Assembly (NCBI RefSeq): GCF_000143415.4
Contig: NW_003314329.1
Location: 809,431-873,430 of the forward strand
Direction: 5' to 3'
Origin: Selaginella moellendorffii
Lineage: Eukaryota > Streptophyta > Lycopodiopsida > Selaginellales > Selaginellaceae
DNA length: 64,000 nucleotides
Shown: positions 10,562-21,388 of the stretch, one piece after another
Layout of the letters: each line of letters starts with the position of its first letter
Position numbering within the stretch: the stretch's first letter is position 1
Program-made: the position numbers and the translations under genes
Notes under the pieces: generated by a model
What the model was told of the DNA's origin: nothing
The model's database searches: none
The model's input: only the letters and a program-made list of their open reading frames with translations

Positions 10562-11839
10562 TCACGCCACCAGGTTGCGAGCAACCATCCCTTCCATGGT
10601 AACGCCAGGACCGAACGCAAGAATGACCCCCCACTCGGGATCCGGCTTGTCGGCCGCGGCGTTCACCTGTCGCATGTAATCCAGCACGTAGATGATTGTG
10701 CTGCCGTTGATGTTGCCATAGTCCGACAACACCTGCCGGCTACACTTGAGCTTGTCCCCTGCCAGCTGGAGCTTCTTCTCGCAGGCGTTGAGGATCGCCG
10801 GGCCGCCGGGATGGATCGCCCAGAACAATCGATCATAGTCCACGCCGCCCGCCTCCACTCGCCCCGAGCGCTTGAGCAGCCCCTGGATGAATCCCTCCAC
10901 CTCGCTCTCGATCATCTGGGGCAGCTCCCTCCCCAGGCTAAAGATGATCCCATCCTCGGTCAGCCGGCCATCGATGGTCTTCTCCGAGCCCGGGACGAAG
11001 CACTGGCTCGCGGTCACCAGCTCGTAGCACGGATTCTCCGATGGTAGCGGGTCGGCGCCGATCACCACCGCCGAGGCGCCGTCGCCAAACAGCGCCGCGC
11101 CCACCAGGTCGTAGGGACGCTGTGGATTCGGAGGACGCCAGCCGATGAGCGTGGTGTCGCTGATGACGAGGAGGATCCGGCTGCCTGGATTGTTCTCCGC
11201 CAGGTCCTTGCTCACCCGGAGCCCGCCAGCGCCGCCGCAGCACCCCAGCATGTAGAGCATTACTCGACTGATGTCGCTGCTGAGGCCGAGGTGCTTTGAC
11301 AGGTAGAGGTCGCCGCCGGGGAAGCGGACCTCGCTCGAGGAGACGTAGACGAGGTGAGTGATGTCGGAGATGGGCCTCCCCCACTCGGCCAGAGCCTGGG
11401 TCGCAGCAGCCACTCCCATCTTTGTCACGGCCTCACCAGCGATTTCCAGCCTCTGTCGGATGCTCGGGGTCCCTGGGGTGTAGAACTCGGGATGGTTTTC
11501 CAGGATCTCCTTGGACATGACCACGTATCGAGTCTTGACTGTCGTAGTCTTGCCTGGAGAATTAAAAACATCATCGGTCAGTCCCAGAGGTTCCGGAGAC
11601 AAAGAATTCGAATAAGTATACTCACAGAGCCTTTGGAGCTTCTCCTTGAGTGCTGCGTTCTCCACTTTGGTGTCCCGGAAGTAGCCATCCACCAGGTACT
11701 CCTGCTTCACCACTGTATCTGGCAAGGCCTTTCCAAAGGCAAGGAGCGTCGCCTTCCCCGGACGAGCAGCTCTCAAGTTCTTCCGCTTGACACCGCTGCT
11801 GCTTCCATTAGACATGGCGTTCTCAGCAGCTGTTGCCAT
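10562..11839 (-). CDS. ASCL: Type III polyketide synthase, anther-specific CHS-like (ASCL/LAP6/PKSA class)
   Basis: Condenses fatty acyl-CoA with malonyl-CoA to tri- and tetraketide pyrones, precursors of sporopollenin in spore walls (family knowledge). Exons in coding order 11839-11626 and 11553-10562 give 401 aa, the normal family length. The 72-nt intron (GTGAGT...CCAG) is a multiple of three and lacks stops, so a naive reading frame runs through it and adds 24 false residues. The start is the ATG giving MATAAENAMSNG; the longer frame opens only with TTG. Catalytic Cys lies in YMLGCCGGAGGLRV, His in FWAIHPGGPA, Asn in SDYGNINGST, and the GFGPG loop reads LAFGPGVTMEG. DTTLIGWRPPN...YDLVGAALFGDGAS distinguishes the ASCL clade from true chalcone synthase. 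Confidence 0.93.
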   Translation of the reverse strand: MATAAENAMSNGSSSGVKRKNLRAARPGKATLLAFGKALPDTVVKQEYLVDGYFRDTKVENAALKEKLQRLCEYTYSNSLSPEPLGLTDDVFNSPGKTTTVKTRYVVMSKEILENHPEFYTPGTPSIRQRLEIAGEAVTKMGVAAATQALAEWGRPISDITHLVYVSSSEVRFPGGDLYLSKHLGLSSDISRVMLYMLGCCGGAGGLRVSKDLAENNPGSRILLVISDTTLIGWRPPNPQRPYDLVGAALFGDGASAVVIGADPLPSENPCYELVTASQCFVPGSEKTIDGRLTEDGIIFSLGRELPQMIESEVEGFIQGLLKRSGRVEAGGVDYDRLFWAIHPGGPAILNACEKKLQLAGDKLKCSRQVLSDYGNINGSTIIYVLDYMRQVNAAADKPDPEWGVILAFGPGVTMEGMVARNLVA

Positions 11840-11924
11840 GGGAGTGTAGAGCTCTACGTCTGTTGTGCCGAGATGCAAAAAGCTTGGAAAGCTGACACTC
11901 TCTTTGCTCAGGCCGGGCAAAAAG

Positions 11925-11932
11925 TATTTATA
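11925..11932 (-). promoter_or_regulatory. TATA box of the ASCL-type gene
   Basis: Coding-strand TATAAATA about 85-95 bp upstream of the chosen ATG, placing the transcription start inside the TTG-opened extension and supporting the internal ATG as the start. Confidence 0.55.
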
Positions 11933-11999
11933 TGTCGTAAAGCTCGATCGGGTGCCCGATCTGCTCCGTCGGGCCTGGGCAGGTCCGGGAGGCAGGCAG

Positions 12000-12440
12000 C
12001 ATGAAGCGCAAGCACCAACCTTATTCCACCCACTTCAAACATTTTCAAAACACGCTCGACCTTTGGCATGGGAAAAATAGATTTAAGCTGGCATCTCACC
12101 AAACACGCGTGCACAAAAATGCGCATGTCGTGTCAGTCTAGACCCAGCATAGTTCTTGGATGACAGGATGTACCACTTCCTCAAGGACGGGAGAGATCTC
12201 GGCAAGACTTTAACGACGACTTTGAGAACCGCGGAAAACGAAACTAGAAGAAAACTAAAACAAAAGCGAAAAGAAAGAATGGAAGTGTACAAGGTATCAC
12301 AGGTTTTGACTTCCAGGAGAAGACGTCACAAAATCAAACCAGGAAGACAAGACCCAGGCAGATCAGACGAAAGACCGAACGAGAACTTTAGACTCTCACA
12401 CGCGCGCTCACTGTACAGACAAAATCAGCACCAGACGCAT
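12000..12440. other. Intergenic spacer between ASCL promoter and CCCH-KH gene 3' end
   Basis: Contains the upstream region of the polyketide synthase gene and the 3' flank of the CCCH-KH gene. No further coding signal seen; the open frames here are uninformative. Confidence 0.5.
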
Positions 12441-12442
12441 GA

Positions 12443-13499
12443 TCAGGAAGGACGAGGAGGACGAGGAGGTTTCCGCTGCTCCCTCTTACCGTGAGCAAAG
12501 TGGCAGGAATTTCCAAAGCGGCACGTACCATGGAAGTAGTCGACACACAGCCTTTCTTTGTAGCAGCCAAATCCCACGTCCTGGATGGCATTCCGGCAGC
12601 ACCGCAAGAGGTAGTCCAGGAGCTGCCTAGCCCGCTCAATCTGCGGCCAAGACCCGAGGACGACCACGATGCTCTTCTCAGCTTCCTCCTCGTCCGCATA
12701 GATTCCCACCTCGACGTTTGTCAAGCGTCGTATGAAATCGACATTCTCGCCACCTCTGCCGATCACTGCCCCGGTTACAGATCTGTAGATGTTCAGCCGG
12801 AGAGTTTCCGCCGAAGTGTAGAGCTCTGTGTAGTACTGCGGGTGAGCGAAAGGGCAAGGAGCCAGGTCCTTCGGACAGTAGCGGCAGACCATCCTCGTAT
12901 CACCGCCGGGCCTCACAGCACCATCGAAAGCGTAGAAATCACTGGCGATGTTTTCCCTCCGAGCCGATGGTTCTATCTGGCGCAAGACATGAAGATGCTG
13001 GCAGCTCCTTGGATTGGGACACCCCGACTGACTGCATACAAAGAAAACCACATGGATTCTCATAGATCGATCGGCACTGCTGGAAGAAATAGACTTTACC
13101 TGAAGAAATGATCGTAGCAAACCCAGGGCTGATAAGGCTGCGGAGGTGTCGACAAGGAGTGGAGAAGCAGCGGATCGAGATAGCGGCCGGAATCACTGCA
13201 TCGATTAGAAATATCGCATCGATCGATCGATAGGAAACGCGGAGATTACCCTGGCGGGATATTGAGCGAACCGCTGAGACCTTGCGCAGACGACGATCCT
13301 GGATGCTGCGGCTGATGCGGCTGCCTCGGGGTAGGAAATTCGTGCTCCCTGCATCGGAAAGAGCGGATTGGCACCGAAAATCACAAGCATTTCTACGTTA
13401 CCGGATGAAATCCGAGAAACAAGCTTGAATCTCCGTGCTGGAGAACGGTGGAACCACCGGAACGTCGGGAACCGGCTGGACAGAGAAATAACTCGACAT
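12443..13499 (-). CDS. CCCH zinc finger / KH domain RNA-binding protein
   Basis: Four exons in coding order 13499-13402, 13348-13250, 13195-13100 and 13031-12443, all GT-AG with introns of 53, 54 and 68 nt, give 293 aa. The splice phases are confirmed by a first CCCH finger that is only complete after joining exons 3 and 4: CYDHFFSQSGCPNPRSCQHLH (C-x9-C-x5-C-x3-H). A Pro/Gln-rich N-terminus precedes it. The KH domain follows with its GRGG loop (VTGAVIGRGGENVDFIRRL), and a last CCCH finger (CVDYFHGTCRFGNSCHFAH, C-x7-C-x5-C-x3-H) closes the protein before a basic Pro-rich tail. The order CCCH-KH-CCCH matches plant C3H36/C3H52-type proteins, which bind mRNA. The usual second finger is degenerate (CRYCPKDLAPCPFAH). 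Confidence 0.88.
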
Positions 13500-13711
13500 T
13501 GCGATCGATCGCGCGCCCGCGCCTTAGCCTGATCAAGCAAGCAGCACGAGAAGCTGTCTAGAACCCTAGAATATGCCCGCCTTGCATATCATTTCGAAAA
13601 GACAAATCTCTACCGTTCAAAAGCTAGATGCTAATCGTCACCGTTGATGGGCTGAGAAAATCGCCACCGATGGCTGGAGGAATCTCCTTCGCATCTTTTC
13701 TAATTCAAAAG

Positions 13712-15791
13712 TTAGGGTTCTTGCTTCCACAGCAAGAAGGTGGGGAAGCGCGACTGGACGATGGAGAGGAGCGTCTGCTTGTTGGATTTGAGGAGCATGT
13801 CCTCAGTCCCCGGGAGCGTCCCGGCGCTCAATCGCAGCGCCGCATCAAACAATTGGCCTCGCAGCAGCTGCGACAAGATCACCCCCTTGGCGGCGACGCA
13901 TTCCTTGTAGAGCGGAATGTAAGCGATGATCACCTGGAGCTGGAGCGGGAGCTCGTCCAGATGAAGCGCCGAGTTCCCCTTCTTGAGAACTCTCATCACA
14001 TTCAAGTGGTGCGCCTCGCCCAGCCTCCGCCCCCTCGCAAACGCTGCCTCGGACCACTGTTCTTGCAAGAAGCTCCGCAGCTCCGGAGTGATGGCCTCGT
14101 CCTCGGAGCGCGAGATCGTGTCTGCGAGCCTGTAAGTCGCCTCTGGATTGCTCAAGAAATCCGACTGGAGCAGGAACGCGATGCCTCCCAGTGACCCGCT
14201 GCTTCGTTCTCCCGCGGCTTTGATGATCTCCACGCTGAGAGTTTGCAAGACGTATCTGGGAACTCGAGCGAGGAGGTAGTCCGCCACCTCGAGGCGGCAG
14301 CTTGCCGCCGCCGCTGTGAGAGCCAGGCAGAGTTCCATGTCCTTGCAACCGCGCTCCACAAACCACAGCACCACTTGCATCGAACCTCTCTCCGCAGCTC
14401 TCATCAGGGGTCCCAGGAATGCGTCGGCTCCGCCGTCTTCCACCAGGCATTCCATGGTGTTGATCTTGCAGTAGTGAGCAGCGAATCCCAGAGCCAAGTC
14501 TACGTCCAACTCGACATTGCTTCTTCGAGCGATCTGCGAGAGAAAAACACGAGTTAAGTAGGCACGATCGGTCAAAGAACTAAAGACGAAAAGAGAGAAG
14601 ATCGCGCTTGCCTGTAGAAGAATTCGAACGAGCTCGGTGCTTCCAAATCGCGAGGCCTCGAGGAAGCACTGGTTGACATTATCAGCACCCGCCTCCACGA
14701 GGATTCCCAAGAGTCCCTGCATGGCAGTCGCGGCAATCCCCGTCGCCCACCCCGGATCAATCGCGTTGGAGAAGAGCGTGAGTGGAAAGCACGCAGCGTC
14801 GAAAGCTTCCGTGATATCCTTCACAGTCAGCTTGTTCCCGGCCAGCTCTAGAAACCTCTTGAAAGCCATGAGCTGCATCCTCGACTCGACGATGGAGCTC
14901 TGGAGACCGCGGCTGCCTTCCCCTCGACTGAACTTCCCTTTGCCTCTCGAGTGAGAGCCAATGCACTTGAGCGCCCAGTCTGTGAATCTTTGCACCTTGG
15001 CAGCAGCGTCAGCTTTCATGTCTTCGTTCTCGTTACTTTCCTTTAGTCTATCGTGTAGCCTGTGTTTAACTCAGAGTTGATCTGTCAGTGCTGCTAGAAC
15101 TGGGCTTTCTTCCGGTGTCCTTGACAAATAGATTGATCCAGGAAGATACCAGTGACGACGATCACCGAGCCTTTCGAAGATACCAGTCGATCGGGAAAAC
15201 TTATCTCCAGGAAAATTTGATGGATGGACGCTTCAGTCATGGACTCGTCACCTAGGAAACCCAAGAAGAAAAATGCTATACACTGACACTCGTCCTGCTC
15301 GTCTCGAAGAAAAGAAAAGGAAGATCGTCAAGGAAACGTGTGTACCTTTGAGCCATGACGGTCACCGTGTCCGAGAGAGACATAGTCCGGCTTCTACAAG
15401 CCGAGACGCACGAAACCAAGAAGGAAGTACGCAGCGTTGCTCGCGTGAAATCGTCGGCGCCGGCGTGGATGAGCTTCTCGATCAGCCGCATTGCGCCGGA
15501 GAGCTCGTCCTCGGTGCTCAAGAACCACAAAGAGTCGAGCGCTACGCACAAACCATCGTTGAGGCGCTGTGGATCCGCCAAAGGGATGAAGCTCTCGGCG
15601 ATCTCCCAGTCATGGCAGCTGACCGCGTTTTGGAATCGCCGGCCCAGCTCCGTCGCGTCAGCTTCCTCGCTCTTCTTGCCCCTAGACGATAATCTCTTTG
15701 GCGATTCGAATCGAAAGCCCTCACCTCGCGATAATCCCCCCACTCTCCTGCCACCGCCGCTGCTACTCGTCGTGTGATTCTCACCCATCAT
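13712..15791 (-). CDS. Ankyrin-repeat protein, SKIP35-like
   Basis: Exons in coding order 15791-15346, 15059-14612 and 14533-13712 give 571 aa. The first junction (phase 2, 286-nt intron) restores VTVMAQ/RLHDRLKESNENED, continuous with plant SKIP35 proteins (SKP1-interacting, ankyrin) as I recall them. The second intron (14534-14611) uses a GC-AG pair with donor GCAAGC, is 78 nt long and free of in-frame stops. Blocks such as ELGRRFQNAVSCHDWEIAES and TRATLRTSFLVSCVSACRSR are family hallmarks; the rest is ankyrin-like helices (GADNVNQCFLEASRFGSTEL). The start is uncertain: the frame stays open upstream to an ATG at 15974 through a Gln/Arg-rich stretch. Likely an adaptor of SCF ubiquitin ligases. 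Confidence 0.85.
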
Positions 15792-16169
15792 ACCGCTGCT
15801 ACTCGCCCTAGATTGCTGCTGTTCTTGCTGCTGCCGATTGCGCTCCTGCTGCCTCCTGGATCGAATCGCGCTTCCAAGAAGCAAGAATCCGGGCAATGGC
15901 AACACATCCTGCTGGCAAATACTGGTGGCCTTCATGCAAATCCATCGCCTCATGGGATCCACATTGCTTCCCACGCGCGGCGCCCTCGCTTTCCCCCCAC
16001 AAGCCCTAGCCCAAGAACCCTAGAAAGCCTGACCGTTGGCCACGTCAACAAAACCCTTCAGCAGATTTGCCGTTAAAAAAGTTATAGGAATAATAAATAC
16101 CATTTACCTTTAAATATTTTAAGTCTCTCCTTTAAATTGGATGAGACCAATTTAGGGCTCCTCCTTCCG

Positions 16170-18557
16170 ATGCGGTGGGCGCGCAAGGCGATTGAGCCTC
16201 TGGTCTTGCTGCGCTCGCGGAAAGGAGCATCGTTCTCGTCCTCGGACGCCGGCGCCAGGAGCAAATGGATCAAAGTAGGGTCTGCGAGCTTGGGAGGGAT
16301 CGGGACGCTGGCGCTGGCTTGGGCGCTCACTGGCGATGGCGATCGGCAGCGCCGCCTGAAATTGCTGTGGACTGTGCCTCTTCGTCTTGCTCGGGATGTG
16401 GCTACAGCCTCGGCCATTGTCGCAGGTGCGAATTATCAGTGTTCTAAGTTCCTTCAGTGTTGAATTGCTCGTTTGAGTAGATTATAAGTACTCTCTGTGG
16501 GGACTTGAAGAGGGCAGCTTAGAGAAGACTCTCGCCAAGCATGAAGTTCACTTAAGATGTGCCAATCGACTCCAAGCTCTTTGTTTCAAGAACGGTGGAA
16601 TTTACATCAAGCTTGGGCAGCACTTGGGGCAATTGGTGAGTTTTTTCTGGGTCTTTTGCGTGATACGATTTTATCTTGCGTTTCAGGAGTATCTTATTCC
16701 TCCCGAGTACGTCAAAGTGATGCAAGATTCTCTGCTTGATAAGTGTCCCGTTTCTTCGTATGAACGGGTGTGCGATGTTTTCAAGTCGGAACTTGGTCGT
16801 CTCCCTCACGAGGTAAATACGTGTTTTTTCCTTGCCTTTCAGTCGATTTCTTTTCTTTTTTTTTTCCTTTGGATCACAGGTTTTCGTGGAGTTTGATCCT
16901 GAGCCATTTGCAAGTGCTTCTCTGGCTCAAGTTCATGTGGCTAAAACACACGACGGGAAGAAAGTTGCGGTCAAGGTATGCTTGGATACTGTGGAGCAAG
17001 CAGAGACATTTATTTTCCTTTTTTTTTTCCTGTTTCACTTTCTCGTCACAGGTGCAACACATGCATCTCACGGACTCAGCAGCTGCAGATACAGCTACAG
17101 TTGGTTTTGTTGTTAATTTGGTTTACTGGTTGTTTCCATCTTTTGATTACCGGTACTTCAGCCTCTCGAGCGCTGCATTTCTGCATTTTGCATTTCTACC
17201 TCGGAATCATTCCGCTTTTACGTTTACACCTTGATCTAACAGAGTTTTTGGTACTTCAGGTGGCTCTTGGACGAGGTGAAGGAAAGTCTTCCAAAGGTAA
17301 AAGCCTACAAAGTTTTTCGACATTTTTGGCTGGAAACTTACGCTGAATGCAGGAACTCGACTTCAACAATGAAATTGAGAATGCCAGAATGTGCATGGAC
17401 AATTTTAAAAAACTCTCGCCGCGTATTGTGCCATTTATCTCTGTTCCCGAAGTTCACTTGGAGCTGAGTACCTCTAAGCTGTTAACAATGGAGTTTATCG
17501 ACGGAATCAAAGTCACGTCGGTGGAGGGAATCAAGAACCTTGATCTCCGGCCCAACGATGTTGCTAAACTGGTAGGATTCGGACTTGCTTTTGGTAAACT
17601 TATTCATATGGTGCTTTGTTAGATAAGCGAGGCATTTGCACACATGATTTTTCGCCATGGCTTTGTGCATTGCGATCCCCATGCTGCTAATTTACTCGTT
17701 AGAGTAGCCCCGAGCGGAGGTGGTATACTTGGTAAGCTAGAACATCTCTAAGAGTTTCTTATAAAATTTAATGCGGTGTAGGACAGAGGAAACGACCTCA
17801 GCTTGTTTTGCTGGATCATGGAATGTACAAAACGCTCGAACCATCTATACGAGCACACTACGCTGGACTTTGGAAGGTTCGGAAGCTTCATTTGAAGTCA
17901 AAACTTACGATGATATTTTGTCTCGCAGGCTCTTGTTTTTGCTGATGCTCAGAAGATCAAAGAGCACAGCTTAGGACTGGGAGCTGGAGATTTGTACGTA
18001 CTTTTTGCTGGAGTACTCACAATGCGGCCGTGGAGTCGTGTGGTCGAGAGCTCTATAGATCACTTAAACGTCCCACCATCGGAGGAGGGACGCGAAGAGA
18101 TTCAGGTAGGATGTTTTCACTCTTCAAGCTCAATGCCTTAACTTGTATGAAATACTTGCAGATGTACGCCTCGCAATACGTCATGGAGCTCTCGGAGCTC
18201 CTGCGAAGGCTTCCTCGAGTTGTGTTGATGCTACTCAAGACGAACGATTGCTTGCGAACTGTGGATAGAGCACTGGTATGATTGAATTCGCTAGAGCGTG
18301 ATGAGACTGATAAGTTTTCGATTGAAATCCAGGGAGCTCCAGTGAACACTTACGTGATTGTCGGGAGGGAATCCTCTCGAGCACTAGCGAGACTCCAGCT
18401 GCGCGAAGGAGGATCGAATTTTTGGTCGTACGTCAGTGTTTTAGTCCAAAGGCTGGAAGTGGAGCTGCGGCTCTTGAGCCTCCAAGTGATTGCATGGGTG
18501 GCTCTTGCATGGGAAAAGATGAACGCATCCAGGCCGTTGGTTATCCAGCAAGGATAA
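16170..18557 (+). CDS. ABC1/ADCK atypical kinase (ADCK1-like)
   Basis: Twelve exons (16170-16425, 16481-16635, 16687-16812, 16880-16975, 17052-17152, 17260-17296, 17353-17571, 17623-17731, 17782-17876, 17929-18105, 18162-18275, 18333-18557) add to 1,710 nt with every phase consistent, encoding 569 aa. The earlier TTG-opened extension is ignored. All UbiB/ABC1 hallmarks are intact: the KxGQ motif ([11 protein letters not shown]), the Ala-rich loop ([11 protein letters not shown]), the VAVK lysine, the catalytic loop ([13 protein letters not shown]) and a metal-binding DHG in place of DFG. A hydrophobic segment near residue 40 fits the membrane-associated N-terminus of ADCK1-type proteins. These act in mitochondria or plastids in prenyl-lipid/quinone homeostasis; organelle not decided here. 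Confidence 0.93.
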
Positions 18558-18646
18558 TTAGCACTGTGCCCGGAAGGCTACACTTGTCAAGGTTGTTGAC
18601 CCTGCGGTGTGACGCGTGGCAGCGCTACCTGGGGCGTCCACCGCCC

Positions 18647-18656
18647 GCCACGTGTC
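18647..18656 (+). promoter_or_regulatory. ABRE/G-box (CCACGTGTC) upstream of the LEA gene
   Basis: GCCACGTGTC lies about 155 bp before the LEA start codon, with a GACGCGTGGC element (coupling-element-like) about 36 bp further upstream. This pair is characteristic of abscisic acid and drought responsive promoters, which fits the LEA protein downstream. Confidence 0.55.
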
Positions 18657-18811
18657 TACATGCAGGGCTCGGCCCTGGTGGTTTTTATTCGATGGAAGGA
18701 AGGATGAAAATAATCTTGGAAGGACTTGTGATTCGAGCATTGGCGAGGGTCTGATCGAGAGGAGTGTGTGAGAGAGAGGAGAGATTCACAGGTTTGATCT
18801 ATCGATAGGAG

Positions 18812-20126
18812 ATGGAGAGGATCGGGATTGTGTTGCTGCTGCTGCTGGCATTGGCGGCGGTCGTGGCGCAGGCGCTGGGCACCGCCAAAGAAACGAGCGA
18901 CAAGGCGTGGGAGGGCGTGAACGATGTCAAGAACAAGCAGCAAAAGAAGGTGGAGGAGGCCGCCGACGAGGGGCGAACGTGGACGGATTGGGCGCGCGAG
19001 AAGGTTCATTCCTTCGCCGAGACTGGATCGAAGTAAGTTTCTTTGAAATATTTCGATATTCCGATCGTAGCTTTGGTTTCTATTGATTCAAGATGATTGA
19101 TCCGTGTGCTCGGTTTGATCTTCAGGGAGGCCGCCGAGCAGAACGAAGCCATGAAGAATGTGGCAGACGATTTAGCTCGCAAGGTGTCCGAGCCTTTCGA
19201 AGAAGGTAAGAACATTGTAAACGATGTTCTTCACAAAGCCAGCGAGCATCTGCATGCAGTGAAAGAGAAGATCACGCAGACAGTCTCAGGTTCTAAGATT
19301 GCTTTTTCTTTCTAACGCCCAGCGTGATCCATTCCATGCAGGAGGAAAGCAAAACGCGAACAAAGCCCAGGAGAAAACCAAGGAGACTGTCAAGAGTGGG
19401 AGTGAGAAAGCCCAAGGCACTGCGAAAGAAGCCGCCAGAAGCGCCAGTGGAAAGTTTGAAGATCTCTCGAGCGAGGCCCAGCGCGTGGCAGCCGAGGCAA
19501 AGCACAAGGCTGGGAGCACTGCCGGGCAAGCCCAAGAGAAAGTGGCGGATGCCAAGGATGCCGCTCAGAAGCAGGCCGAGGATGCCGCAAAGGCTGCCAA
19601 GGAGAAGACCAGCGAGACTGGCGAGAAGATCAAGGAGGTGACCGAGCGAGCAAGCAGCGAGGCGAGTGAGAAGCTCAAGAGCGCCAAAGACTCGATCGGC
19701 AGTGGAGCCAATTACGCGAAGGAGAAGGCCGAGGGGCTCACTGGATCGGCCAAAGAACAGGGGAGCGAGGTCACCAAGAAAGCCAAGGAAGCCAAAGATC
19801 AAGCGAGTGAGACCACCAAGAATGCCAAAGATCAAGCGAGTGAGTCCGCCAAGAAGGCCAAGGATCAAGCGAGTGAATCGGCCAAGAAGGCCAAGGATCA
19901 AGCGAGTGAATCCACCAAGAAGACCACAGAGCAGGGAAGTGACGCTGCGAAGAAAGCTCAGGAGAAAGTGGATGCTGCGAAGCAGGCTGTGAATGAGAAG
20001 TCCGAGGCTGCGAGCAAGAGTGGTAGCGAGAAGGCAAAATCTCAATACGAGTCCGCCAAGGAGGCCGCGTCCAAGGCCACGGGCGAGTTGGGCGAGAAGT
20101 TGAGAGCTTCGCGCGACGAGCTGTAG
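18812..20126 (+). CDS. Group 3 LEA protein with signal peptide
   Basis: Exons 18812-19032, 19126-19289 and 19342-20126 give 389 aa. The N-terminus is a clear signal peptide (LLLLLALAAVVAQALG), unusual since most LEA proteins are cytosolic or organellar. After it come many degenerate 11-residue Ala/Lys/Glu repeats of the KAKDQASESAK kind, expected to fold into amphipathic helices on drying and to protect membranes and proteins. Cysteine is absent and Trp is confined to the first exons. Four nearly identical 33-nt units lie at 19794-19925. Upstream ABRE-type elements suggest induction by abscisic acid and desiccation. The antisense strand is also long and open, a side effect of the repeat composition. 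Confidence 0.9.
19794..19925 (+). repeat. Four tandem 33-nt coding repeats in the LEA gene
   Basis: Units begin at 19794, 19827, 19860 and 19893, each starting AARGATCAAGCGAGTGA; each encodes exactly one 11-mer (KDQASE-type). Their near identity at DNA level points to recent expansion by unequal exchange or slippage. Confidence 0.85.
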
Positions 20127-20341
20127 AACAAGAACTACGTACCATTCTCTCGTTCGAGCTCGATCTGGTTGATATCACTTTTTGTGCTTGCTCGTTTGTC
20201 TACTAGTACTCCATTCAGTCAGATAAAAGCTTTCGTGTAAGATTGATCGCGCTGTGCAATCCAGGTGTTAGTATCAGAGCTAGAGTGTCGGTGCTTACCT
20301 TGGATTCGTGGAAAAAGCTTGGATCATAGCGATGATCCAAG

Positions 20342-21344
20342 TTACGAGTTTGTCGTACACTCGAGAGGTGGCGATTCGTACGCGCTACAGTAGTCGTCGA
20401 TCATATAGTTGCGCCGGACGAATGAGAGATTTCCTTGGAGCTGATCATTCCATTTGAGTGAGCTCCACCACCTTTGGCTGTTAGTGTCGGTGATCTTGGC
20501 GTGACAATCATCTGGAGAAGTCTCGCAGTATTGGCAAGCGTCGATGGTAAATCCTCGGTAGAACGCTACGAATGGAGCGTGATCCCAGTCCACGGAGGAG
20601 GAGCCCCAGATGTTCGTGTAGATTCCCATGGGTTTCGTGCTCGGGTATGGATCCGTGGTGTTCTTGAAGACCCGGACTGGAATGTCGTCCACCATGAATC
20701 TGGAAAGAGCTAGCATTCGATCAAAGAACTCACTTCAAGAACTCTCACAACTTACATTACTTGGAAAGGATTCCAGACGAACGAGTAGAAATGGAAGTCG
20801 GCAGTGGGATCAAACCAGAGCTTGAATCGCTGCTCGCGCTTTCCCTTGCCGCTCACGAAGAGATTCGTCTGGAGTGTGTAGGACTGGCCAGTGGAATTCC
20901 CCAAGAACTCGAAATCCAACTCGTCGCGATCGTCCGTGAGCGAGGAGAGCTGCCACAACGAAGAGAGGATCGATCGCCATGGTGAAAATCTCTTACCATG
21001 TAAGCCACGATCGTGCCGGACGAATCGTAGGGTACGAGCTTGATCTGGAGGCCCAGCTGCCCAAACAAGAACCTGTCCTTGGATCCAAATCCAGCGCCGG
21101 AGTCGCGATCGAGCCTCAGATCGACCTCCTGGCCATGGCCGATCACGTCGACGTGATCCGGCGCCCAGGTAATATCGTAGTTGCCAGAGAAGGAAGACGC
21201 CGAGGAGGAAGACGAGGAGGACGAGGAGGATCTTGCGCGCCTAGCCGCGCCTACACTGCCACCGATCACTAGAATGGCTATGGCGGCGACGATAAGAGCT
21301 ACCATGACCTTCTTCTTCTTTCTCCTGTGAAGAAATGCCGCCAT
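20342..21344 (-). CDS. Xyloglucan endotransglucosylase/hydrolase (GH16)
   Basis: Cuts and rejoins xyloglucan in the cell wall. Exons in coding order 21344-20997, 20949-20756 and 20699-20342 give 299 aa; introns are 47 and 56 nt. The GH16 active-site block reads [11 protein letters not shown], keeping both catalytic Glu and the central Asp while the commonly preceding His is Arg. The N-glycosylation site usual for XTHs follows directly (NST). The C-terminal XET_C region ends with [18 protein letters not shown]. The N-terminus is a basic KKKK stretch, one strong hydrophobic helix and a run of about ten serines, more like a type II membrane anchor than a cleaved signal peptide; an internal Met ([12 protein letters not shown]) is an alternative start. 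It lies head to head with BRCA2. Confidence 0.9.
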
Positions 21345-21388
21345 TTTGTGGTGAGAGAAAGAGCCCTAGGTTTTGGAAGCGCGGATCG

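Noticed and set aside
11354-12004. 216-codon plus-strand frame
   Set aside because: Antisense to the ASCL-type gene, whose catalytic motifs are all intact on the other strand.
12491-13111. 206-codon plus-strand frame
   Set aside because: Antisense to the CCCH-KH gene; it crosses that gene's intron and carries no domain.
13628-14194. 188-codon plus-strand frame
   Set aside because: Antisense to the last exon of the SKIP35-like gene.
19293-20045. 250-codon minus-strand frame with Leu-rich repeats
   Set aside because: Exact antisense of the LEA repeat exon; openness follows from the Lys/Ala/Glu codon composition.
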